Part shown: one piece after another, positions 1-6,987 of the stretch
Layout: each line of letters begins with the position of its first letter
Position numbering within the stretch: position 1 is the first letter of the stretch
NCBI RefSeq assembly: GCF_023734775.1
Contig: NZ_AP025732.1
Span: forward strand, 2,734,501-2,798,500
Source: Nostoc cf. commune SO-36
GTDB lineage: Bacteria; Cyanobacteriota; Cyanobacteriia; Cyanobacteriales; Nostocaceae
Direction: 5' to 3'
Length of the DNA: 64,000 nucleotides
Translations under genes and position numbers: made by a program
Notes under the pieces: model-generated
Seen by the model: the letters and a program-made list of their open reading frames with translations, nothing else
Databases searched by the model: none
Told to the model about the DNA's origin: nothing

Positions 1-83
1 TTTACCAGCCCTCTTCTAAGACTATTGATGCCCTGATGAAATTGGATCTACCATCAGGTGTAGATATTGAAGTCAAACTTTAA
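1..83 (+). CDS. rpsJ: 30S ribosomal protein S10, 3' end only
   Basis: Only the last 26 codons lie in the window. Reading from base 3, the peptide contains KTIDALMKLDLPSGVDIEVKL-type residues (ending SGVDIEVKL, then TAA), which is the conserved C-terminus of cyanobacterial S10. S10 is a component of the 30S head and also serves in transcription antitermination as NusE. The gene continues off the left edge. A hairpin terminator follows about 60 bases downstream, so this is probably the last gene of its transcription unit. The identification rests on a short but highly conserved tail. Confidence 0.85.
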   Translation, partial: YQPSSKTIDALMKLDLPSGVDIEVKL

Positions 84-144
84 TTTAGTCATTAGTCATT
101 AGTACTCAGACAAACGACAAAAACAATAGTATAATTTTTTACAC

Positions 145-175
145 AGCCCTGAAGAAATATATCTCAGGGCTTTTA
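145..175 (+). terminator. Rho-independent terminator after rpsJ
   Basis: An 8-bp perfect stem (AGCCCTGA / TCAGGGCT) encloses an 11-base A/T-rich loop and runs into TTTTATTT. It lies between rpsJ and the next gene on the same strand and probably ends the ribosomal protein operon. Confidence 0.75.
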
Positions 176-267
176 TTTAGCCAGGAAACAAATGATAGAA
201 TGTAGATAAAGTACGGGAAAAGCAGAGAAAAAGAAATTTTAAAGATTAAGTTTATACCAAGATAACA

Positions 268-915
268 ATGACATCATCTTCTAAAATTGCAGTTCGTGAA
301 CTACCTCTGTTCCCGTTACCCGAAGTAGTTCTGTTTCCTACCAGACCGTTGCCTCTACACATCTTTGAATTTCGCTACCGAATCATGATGAACACGATTT
401 TGGAGAGCGATCGCAGGTTCGGTGTTTTGATGTTCGATCCAGTCAAAGGTACAATCGCAAACACTGGTTGCTGTGCCGAAATTATTCATCACCAACGGCT
501 GCCAGATGATCGGATCAAGATGATGACTTTAGGGCAGCAAAGATTTCGTGTATTAGAATATGTTCGTGAAAAGCCATACCGCGTTGGTTTAGTAGAGTGG
601 ATAGAAGACCAACCACCGACTAAAGATTTGCGACCTTTATCAACTGAAGTAGAACAACTACTGCGAGATGTTGTGCGTCTATCAGCCAAATTAACCGAAC
701 AAAATATCGAATTACCAGAAGATTTGCCTGATCTACCTACAGAGTTATCTTATTGGGTAGCCAGTAACCTTTATGGTGTCGCCGCAGAGCAGCAATTATT
801 GTTAGAAATGCAAGATACTGTAACTCGTCTAGAGCGGGAAGCAGAAATTTTAACCTCTACTCGGAATCACTTGGCAGCTCGCGCTGTTCTCAAAGACACA
901 TTTAGTGAAAAGTGA
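268..915 (+). CDS. Lon N-terminal (substrate-binding) domain protein
   Basis: A 215-residue stand-alone relative of the Lon protease N-terminal domain. The signature is at the start: ELPLFPLPEVVLFPTRPLPL followed by HIFEFRYR, the usual opening of the Lon N-domain fold. A helical C-terminal part (residues about 120-210) follows. There is no AAA+ ATPase and no Ser-Lys protease domain, so it cannot be a protease itself. Family members are thought to bind unfolded or specific substrates, but the role in cyanobacteria is not settled. It is a single gene convergent with pheA, with ATG start and no obvious strong Shine-Dalgarno sequence. Confidence 0.85.
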   Translation: MTSSSKIAVRELPLFPLPEVVLFPTRPLPLHIFEFRYRIMMNTILESDRRFGVLMFDPVKGTIANTGCCAEIIHHQRLPDDRIKMMTLGQQRFRVLEYVREKPYRVGLVEWIEDQPPTKDLRPLSTEVEQLLRDVVRLSAKLTEQNIELPEDLPDLPTELSYWVASNLYGVAAEQQLLLEMQDTVTRLEREAEILTSTRNHLAARAVLKDTFSEK

Positions 916-931
916 AGAGTGAGGAGTTACA

Positions 932-1013
932 AGTTACGAGTTAGGAAGAAAAAACAAAAATAAAAGATCGACAACTTATAATTTATATTTCCTCAGCTAA
1001 ATAACTCGTAACT
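932..1013. repeat. Inverted repeat between two convergent genes
   Basis: Arms AGTTACGAGTT (932-942) and AACTCGTAACT (1003-1013) are exact reverse complements separated by an A/T-rich spacer. The motif belongs to the 'aggagt/actcct' type of intergenic repeat seen elsewhere in the window. It may act as a bidirectional terminator between the Lon-domain gene and pheA, but there is no convincing T-tract. Confidence 0.4.
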
Positions 1014-1050
1014 CCTAAATCCGAAATGATAATTTTTAACTCTTAACTTC

Positions 1051-1926
1051 TCAAGTAACAGCGCTGATCGGCAAAACATTGTAAGCGCCAAGAATTTTTA
1101 AAATCTCTGTGTGGATAGTTAATTCTGCTAAAGCAGATTGCATTTGTGCTTCGTTGACATCCGCTTCTAAATCCATAAAAAATAAGTATTCGCCTAGCGA
1201 TCGCTTCGTTGGACGAGATTCAATCCGGCTGAGGTTAATTCCTCGTTGAGCAAATATTTGCAAAGGTTTGAGTAATGCTCCGGGTGTGTTTGCAGGCATA
1301 CTAAAAGCTAGCGATGTATGACTCGTAGGCTCTTTTGATGTTTGGTATCCAGCGTCCGCTTCAACCTGACTTACTACCCAAAAACGAGTACAGTTTTCTG
1401 GATAGTCGTTGATGCCACTAGCAAGGATCGGCAGGTTGTAAAGTTGAGCTGCTCTACTAGAAGCGATCGCTGCTGTTGTTGTCTCTTGCTCCAATCGCTG
1501 TAGTGCTTCGGTTGTAGAATTGCTGGGAATAATCTGTACAGATGAGAGAAACTGGTGTAACCATCCCTGACATTGTGCCAAAGCTTGCGGATGAGAGTAA
1601 ACAGTTTTGATTTTATCTAAGCTAGACGCACAAGAAATTAACGTATGGACAATAGGTAATACTAAGGCTAACTGAATTTGCAAACTGTCCAACTGCCACA
1701 GTGTATCTAATGTCATAGTCACACTCCCTTCAATAGAATTTTCTACTGGCACAACAGCCAAGTGGGCTTGACCATCAGCAACGGCGTGCAGTGACTGAGA
1801 GATGGTGGGATAGGGATATAACCTAGCCTCAACTCCCGTACTTTTAGTTAGCCAGTTGACATAAAAAACAGCTGCTTGTTCTGCATAAGTGCCGGGAGGC
1901 CCTAAATGTGCGATCGATAAGGTCAT
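1051..1926 (-). CDS. pheA: Prephenate dehydratase
   Basis: A 291-residue monofunctional prephenate dehydratase, which converts prephenate to phenylpyruvate in phenylalanine synthesis. The N-terminus (IAHLGPPGTYAEQAA) and the motif NCTRFWVV near residue 180 are the conserved active-site signatures; the TRF threonine is catalytic in this family. A C-terminal ACT domain carries the ESRP-type motif (SRIESRPTKR, about residues 233-242) that binds phenylalanine for feedback inhibition. There is no chorismate mutase domain fused, as usual in cyanobacteria. The length is normal and the gene is transcribed alone, towards the Lon-domain gene. Confidence 0.95.
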   Translation of the reverse strand: MTLSIAHLGPPGTYAEQAAVFYVNWLTKSTGVEARLYPYPTISQSLHAVADGQAHLAVVPVENSIEGSVTMTLDTLWQLDSLQIQLALVLPIVHTLISCASSLDKIKTVYSHPQALAQCQGWLHQFLSSVQIIPSNSTTEALQRLEQETTTAAIASSRAAQLYNLPILASGINDYPENCTRFWVVSQVEADAGYQTSKEPTSHTSLAFSMPANTPGALLKPLQIFAQRGINLSRIESRPTKRSLGEYLFFMDLEADVNEAQMQSALAELTIHTEILKILGAYNVLPISAVT

Positions 1927-2060
1927 GTGTTTATTAGTTATCTGTTTAATTTATAGACTATATCGTGAGTAAACCCACCCTTTCTTTATTGACCAAGAAT
2001 ATTGCTTTAATTTGATTTATTTAATTACATACTGGTCTTGTAAGTAGTGTAATTATACAG

Positions 2061-2076
2061 TTTGTACCTGTACAAA
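2061..2076. promoter_or_regulatory. Palindrome upstream of the VOC gene
   Basis: TTTGTAC-CT-GTACAAA is a perfect 7-bp inverted repeat with a 2-base spacer, about 77 bases before the preferred ATG of the VOC-family gene. It sits where an operator would be expected. The binding protein is unknown. It contains two GTAC cores, but the spacing does not fit the usual cyanobacterial LexA box. Confidence 0.35.
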
Positions 2077-2152
2077 AGTGTGGGTGCTTGACTAGATAGA
2101 GCAAATGTACTACTTTAGCTTCAGTGGTTGTTTCAGCGAGAAATTAAAGATT

Positions 2153-2539
2153 ATGAAGTTCTCTTACACAATTCTCTATGTGAAGGATGTTGTTCAATCG
2201 GTCGCTTTTTATGAAAAGGCGTTTGGTCTGAAACAGCAGTTTATTCACGAGAGCAAACAATACGCCGAGATGGAAACGGATGGAACAACTCTCGCTTTCG
2301 CCTCAAATGAACTTGCAAAATCTAACCTTCCCCAAGGATTCCAAGAAAACAGTCTCTCAAATCTACCTGCTGGTATTGAGATTGGTTTTGTAACAGACGA
2401 TATAACAGCAGCTGTATCGCGTGCGATAGAAGTTGGTGCTGTGATTGTTGTAGATGCCAAAGTTAAGCCTTGGGGACAAACAGTGGCTTATGTCCGTGAT
2501 TTGGATGGAATTCTTGTTGAAATTGCTAGCCAAATGTAA
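2153..2539 (+). CDS. VOC superfamily (glyoxalase/bleomycin resistance-like) protein
   Basis: A 128-residue single VOC domain. The opening MKFSYTILYVKDVVQSVAFY, then EKAFGL, is the canonical first beta-alpha unit, and the end (VKPWGQTVAYVRDLDGILVEI) is the second metal-ligand half, with the family glutamate in LVEI. The reading frame extends upstream to an ATG at 2105, but the extra 16 residues are unlike the family, so the start at 2153 is preferred. VOC proteins include glyoxalases, dioxygenases and antibiotic-binding proteins, and the substrate cannot be told from sequence. A palindrome upstream may control it. Confidence 0.85.
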   Translation: MKFSYTILYVKDVVQSVAFYEKAFGLKQQFIHESKQYAEMETDGTTLAFASNELAKSNLPQGFQENSLSNLPAGIEIGFVTDDITAAVSRAIEVGAVIVVDAKVKPWGQTVAYVRDLDGILVEIASQM

Positions 2540-2611
2540 ACTAAATTAAAAAAAATAAACATAATAAATTAATCAATAATAGAAGTATCAAACAATTACT
2601 TCCTTTAATTC

Positions 2612-3199
2612 ATGGCTACCAAGTTTACTGCCTCCCAATCAGTGGAAATCGCTGTTCCAGAGCAGCCTATTGCCATTCAGCACTACTTGCGTCAGCCTCA
2701 ACGTCTAGTTAAGGCTTTGGCTGATAACAGTAGAATTGAGCAGCTTTCTGAGGAAGTATTTCGCTTGAAAATGCGTCCGTTAACTTTTATGTCATTGAGT
2801 ATTCAACCTACTGTAGACATGAGAGTTTGGGCAGAATCAAATGGAATAATTTATTTGCGATCGCTAGGCTGTGAAATCCTGGGTTTCGAGTATATTAACC
2901 AGCGCTTTGCTCTTAATTTAAAAGGGCATCTATCTCCCAAAGAGTTAAGCACTGGCACTCGCCTGCAAGGAAGGGCTGATTTAGAAGTGCTGGTGGATTT
3001 GCCACCGCCATTTTCCTTCACTCCTAAGCCAATTTTAGAAGCTACTGGCAATACTTTGCTCAAAAGCGTACTGTTATCAGTCAAGCAACGGTTATTAAAT
3101 CAACTTTTGGCGGATTATCGCTACTGGGTGATATCACAAACTAAAGATAGAGGACTGGACGGTAACGGTACTGAATTGCCAATCCTGAATGCCGAGTAA
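2612..3199 (+). CDS. DUF1997 family protein
   Basis: A 195-residue soluble protein matching the cyanobacterial/plastid DUF1997 family. The recognisable parts are the N-terminal FTASQSVEIAVPEQPIAIQH followed by a YLRQPQRLV segment, and the central block around residues 85-135 (LGCEILGFEYINQRFALNL). Family members have a START/SRPBCC-like predicted fold and no established biochemical role. The gene ends only 8 bases from the end of rnhB on the opposite strand, so the two transcripts probably overlap at their 3' ends. Confidence 0.8.
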   Translation: MATKFTASQSVEIAVPEQPIAIQHYLRQPQRLVKALADNSRIEQLSEEVFRLKMRPLTFMSLSIQPTVDMRVWAESNGIIYLRSLGCEILGFEYINQRFALNLKGHLSPKELSTGTRLQGRADLEVLVDLPPPFSFTPKPILEATGNTLLKSVLLSVKQRLLNQLLADYRYWVISQTKDRGLDGNGTELPILNAE

Positions 3200-3207
3200 T
3201 TATTTAA

Positions 3208-3864
3208 TCACTCAGCGTTTAGTACTTTGATTTGGCAAGGACGAAAAGACTGACGATGTAGGGGCGAAGGCCCGTATTGTTGCAAAGCCAGCAAATGTCG
3301 CTGGCTACCATAACCCTTGTTACACTCTAGGTTGTACATAGGGTATTTTAATGCTAAACGCATTACCAGCTCATCACGCCAAACCTTAGCAACAATACTA
3401 GCAGAGGCAATAGCGAGCGATCGCTCATCCCCTTTGACTATTGTTTGTTGCGGCAATAGCAAGTCTTTGATTGACTGATTGCCGTCAACCAAGCAAATTG
3501 CAGGCTGTACCTTTAACTTCAGCACAGCCCGCTTCATTGCTAACAGCGTTGCTTGCAAAATATTTATCTTGTCAATTTCGGCAGTTGAAGCAAACCCAAT
3601 TTTCCAGTCTATAGCTAGCTCACAAATTTGCTGCGCTAGCTGAGTTCTCCGAGGACTAGACAACTTTTTACTGTCTTTAATTTTGGCTGCTATCAGTATT
3701 GGTAAAGCATGACTTGGTAATATCACTGCTGCTGCCACTACAGGGCCAAATAGGGCACCCCGCCCTACTTCATCTATACCTGCAACCAACCCTGGAATTC
3801 CTGAGAAGGTAGAAAACTCCAGCCAACTGGATTTTTCCAAGGGTGCTGGCGACGTTTCTACCAT
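3208..3864 (-). CDS. rnhB: Ribonuclease HII
   Basis: A 218-residue RNase HII that nicks RNA-DNA hybrids, including single ribonucleotides left in DNA. The motif AGIDEVGRGALFGPV near residue 30 carries the first two catalytic acids (D, E). CLVDGNQ near residue 125 gives the third, and the SLAIASASIVAKVWRDELM-type helix gives the last. It lies directly downstream of rne (8-base gap, same strand), forming the rne-rnhB pair common in cyanobacteria. The N-terminal 25 residues are variable, so the exact start is slightly uncertain. Confidence 0.95.
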   Translation of the reverse strand: MVETSPAPLEKSSWLEFSTFSGIPGLVAGIDEVGRGALFGPVVAAAVILPSHALPILIAAKIKDSKKLSSPRRTQLAQQICELAIDWKIGFASTAEIDKINILQATLLAMKRAVLKLKVQPAICLVDGNQSIKDLLLPQQTIVKGDERSLAIASASIVAKVWRDELVMRLALKYPMYNLECNKGYGSQRHLLALQQYGPSPLHRQSFRPCQIKVLNAE

Positions 3865-3872
3865 AAAACAAA

Positions 3873-6050
3873 TTAATTATCTTCAATTGCGGAAGAACGA
3901 CGGCGGCGGCGACGGCTAGCAGTGGCACTACTATTAGCTTCACTTTCATCTGCGACCTCGCTGGCGGCAGAGGTTTTCGCAGACAAACGTTCCGAAAGAT
4001 TCGCAGTCAACTCCAATGGTTCAGATGGCTCTTCTATCAAAGATTTTTGTTCTGGCTCAATAACTTTTGGTGTCGGTATTTTGCTTGTGGTTATTTCAGG
4101 TGTTGCTTTTTGGGCAATAGTGATTATTTCCGGTGTCGCTTTTTGAGCAACAGTGGTTATTTCCGGTGTTGCTTTTTGGGCAATAGTTGATTCTGAGGTT
4201 GATTCAGTTGGGGTCGTTGGCAGTTGACCAGGCTGAATCACATTAATAATCACAGACTTGGTATTTTTAACCTCTTGCTCCAACTTCACCAAGGGAGATA
4301 TTCCCATTAAGGCAAATATATCCTGTTCTTGGAGGCTCATTTCTACAGTTCTAATCTCCGGTGGTTCTACCACTGGCTTAATTGGTTCTGCTTTGATAAC
4401 TTTAGTGCGCTCTACTCTTTCACTCCAACCTGGTTTACCAAGGGTGGGCGAGGGGAACTCTGGTGCAATTCCTAATTCTGGTTCAATATCAAGGTCTAAG
4501 TCTGGCTCATTGACAAAAGGTAGGGGATGGGCAATAACGCGAGCTTCATCTTTCCCGTTTAACCCGTTGATGCCGATTTTACTGCGGCGAGTACGGGTAC
4601 GACGCTTGTTATCATTCAGTTCTTGATAACTAGGATGATTGATTAGATTTAGATTACTCAATTCCGGGTCGCCGTCAAATGCTTCCCCAAACCCATCATA
4701 GGTTTCTCGTGGTTCCGGGGTGCGGGCAGATGGCTGACGTGGTTCTCGGTGAGGTAGAGATACAAAACGCTCACGTTCTGGTGTGTCTGCCGGTATTGGC
4801 AATCGGTTTTCGATTTCTCCGGGGAGACGCACGGTATGTCCTAAACCGCCACAGGTAGGACAAGTTTCACCAAACAATTCGTAAATATTTTGACCCTGAC
4901 GTTTGCGGGTCAATTCTACTAAACCTAGTTCGGTGAGTTGGGCAATCTGAGGACGAGCTTTGTCTGCTTTGAGTGCTTTATTAAAATGTTCGAGAACTTG
5001 TAGTTGGTCACGCCGCGATTCCATATCAATAAAATCAACAACGATCACTCCGGCAATATTCCGTAGACGCAACTGACGAGCAATTTCTGTTGCAGCTTCG
5101 CAGTTTGTCCACAAAACTGTTTCTCTAGCTGTTGCTGATCGCGTGAAGGAACCTGAGTTAACATCAATTACGGTTAATGCCTCTGTCGGCTCGATAATAA
5201 TGTAACCGCCAGAAGGTAGGTCTACCCTTGGTTTCAGAGCTTCTCGAATGGCGGCAGTGATGCGGAAGTATTCTAAAATTGGGGAGCGATCGCGGTGATG
5301 GTCAATCAACAATCCCTGCGGTGTTTGACCGCCACTCCAATTTTGCAAGTACTGTTTGACGCGCTTCAAACCGGTACTGGAATCTACGACAATCCGATTG
5401 ACATCCGCGCCGTACATATCCCGCAATACGCGCTGGATAAAGTCATCGTCTCGGTTAAGCAGTGCTGGGGCACGGGTGGAATGCGCTTCCTGCTGGATCG
5501 CCTCCCATTGCTTTTGTAGCAACTCCAAATCTTCCATAATTGCTTCTTCGGGTTTGCCTTCGGCTTCTGTACGCACGAGCAAACCCATTCCCGCCGGTTT
5601 GACCAAAATCGCTAGTGCCCGCAAACGGTTGCGCTCACTTTCACTTTTAATCCGTCGGGATAAATTTACACCTCTACCATAAGGCATCAGTACTACGTAG
5701 CGTCCGGGTAAGGTAATATTACCCGTGAGCCTGGGCCCTTTTGTCCCAGTTGGCTCTTTCATTACTTGCACCAAAACTTTCTGCTGTGGTGCTAATAATT
5801 CTGTAATTGCCGCTGCGGTACGCTTGAGCTTCAATGGCCCCAAGTCAGTGACGTGAATAAAACCGTTGCGCTCTGGGTCGCCAATATTGACAAAAGCTGC
5901 ATCTATCCCAGGCAATACGTTTTCTACTACTCCTAAGTAGATATCACCTATTTGGTGATGACCGGTAGCAACAACGAGTTCTTGTATTTGATCTTCAGAA
6001 AAAACCGCAGCAATTTGGTGCTGCTCCGCGATGATAATTTGTTTTGGCAT
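3873..6050 (-). CDS. rne: Ribonuclease E/G family protein
   Basis: A 725-residue cyanobacterial RNase E, the endonuclease that starts mRNA decay and processes RNA. The order is an S1 RNA-binding domain (residues about 35-125), the catalytic DNase I-like core containing LTVIDVNSGSF, and a zinc-link CPTCGG near residue 395. A low-complexity C-terminal tail follows. In the tail an 11-residue unit of the form AQKATPEITTV occurs about three times in tandem. The end is an arginine-rich cluster (ASRRRRRRSS), as in cyanobacterial RNase E, where such a C-terminus is reported to recruit polynucleotide phosphorylase. It is co-oriented with rnhB, and a long upstream region precedes it. Confidence 0.95.
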   Translation of the reverse strand: MPKQIIIAEQHQIAAVFSEDQIQELVVATGHHQIGDIYLGVVENVLPGIDAAFVNIGDPERNGFIHVTDLGPLKLKRTAAAITELLAPQQKVLVQVMKEPTGTKGPRLTGNITLPGRYVVLMPYGRGVNLSRRIKSESERNRLRALAILVKPAGMGLLVRTEAEGKPEEAIMEDLELLQKQWEAIQQEAHSTRAPALLNRDDDFIQRVLRDMYGADVNRIVVDSSTGLKRVKQYLQNWSGGQTPQGLLIDHHRDRSPILEYFRITAAIREALKPRVDLPSGGYIIIEPTEALTVIDVNSGSFTRSATARETVLWTNCEAATEIARQLRLRNIAGVIVVDFIDMESRRDQLQVLEHFNKALKADKARPQIAQLTELGLVELTRKRQGQNIYELFGETCPTCGGLGHTVRLPGEIENRLPIPADTPERERFVSLPHREPRQPSARTPEPRETYDGFGEAFDGDPELSNLNLINHPSYQELNDNKRRTRTRRSKIGINGLNGKDEARVIAHPLPFVNEPDLDLDIEPELGIAPEFPSPTLGKPGWSERVERTKVIKAEPIKPVVEPPEIRTVEMSLQEQDIFALMGISPLVKLEQEVKNTKSVIINVIQPGQLPTTPTESTSESTIAQKATPEITTVAQKATPEIITIAQKATPEITTSKIPTPKVIEPEQKSLIEEPSEPLELTANLSERLSAKTSAASEVADESEANSSATASRRRRRRSSAIEDN

Positions 6051-6987
6051 TCAATTTCCTCAAAAATTGGCAGCACTTATAGGTTTGAGGTTTGTTGTAT
6101 CAAGCCCGGTTAATTACTTGTAATTCAAAACTCCCCGCGTCTTTGCGTCAGTTTTAATACCAGTTTTTTCTCGGTTTGATATTATATTTTTGCTGCCCTC
6201 ACAACCCTCAAAAGGCGCTACTGATAATAAAAATCGCAAACCTGGGCTTCTAAGTTAAATAGCTATTGGCGCTCTTAAAAGCGTTTCCACGGCTGATTAT
6301 TCTAGAACGGCTGCATATTGTTTAAGCAATTAAATCAACCGTCCGTGGTTGATTTGTGATGCAATACACTCAAATCTTGAGAGTTCTGAGTTGAAAGTTC
6401 TAAATCCTGAGTGAGCATTTTAACTCAGGACATTCATTTGAGAGTAACCTACTGAATTCGTTAAGAAAAAGAAACTATTTCTATGTTCCATTCCCCGGTT
6501 TTATCCTTAGGGTTATACTCAGCAACGCCAGTTACTACCCTACCTTGAGGCGTTCTAGCCTAACGCAAGCCGCGCTTTGCGCGTCTATGAACGTCTACAA
6601 GTTAGACCAACCGACGGCAGTTGCTTCAACTCTAAAAAACTAATGCACTAGCTTTTTGGTTCTACTGTGGATTAGACATTCAGCAGTTGCTTAAAAAGGA
6701 TGGATTTAGAGAAGCTAACCGAGCCTGCTGTTAGTTACTGATTCACAAGGTAGCTATAGAGAAAGTGTGCATTCTTAAATTATGCTTTTTTTGTCTGGGA
6801 TATAAATCCTAGAAGTTGCACTCTAATATCTTTGCTTTCGCCCCCTGGATACCAGGGTAGTGAACCAGCTAATTCAATGCAGCGCCAGAAAATTTCTCTT
6901 CACACTATTCTAACGCAACCTTACTAAAAATCAATTCCTATAAGCTGCCATGTCAGGACGAACTACTAGCAAGTTGCCCTACAGGGA
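6051..6987. other. Gene-free region upstream of rne
   Basis: About 940 bases with no convincing gene on either strand lie between the radical SAM gene and rne. Visible are a perfect 9-bp inverted repeat AAATCAACC / GGTTGATTT (6332-6340 and 6347-6355), an A/T-rich stretch and a run resembling dispersed repeats near 6550-6600. A long rne 5' leader is known in other bacteria and is used there for autoregulation. That this region holds such a leader is inference only. Confidence 0.45.

Noticed and set aside
4258..4626. 122-codon frame antisense to the rne tail
   Set aside because: Shadow of the low-complexity RNase E C-terminus.
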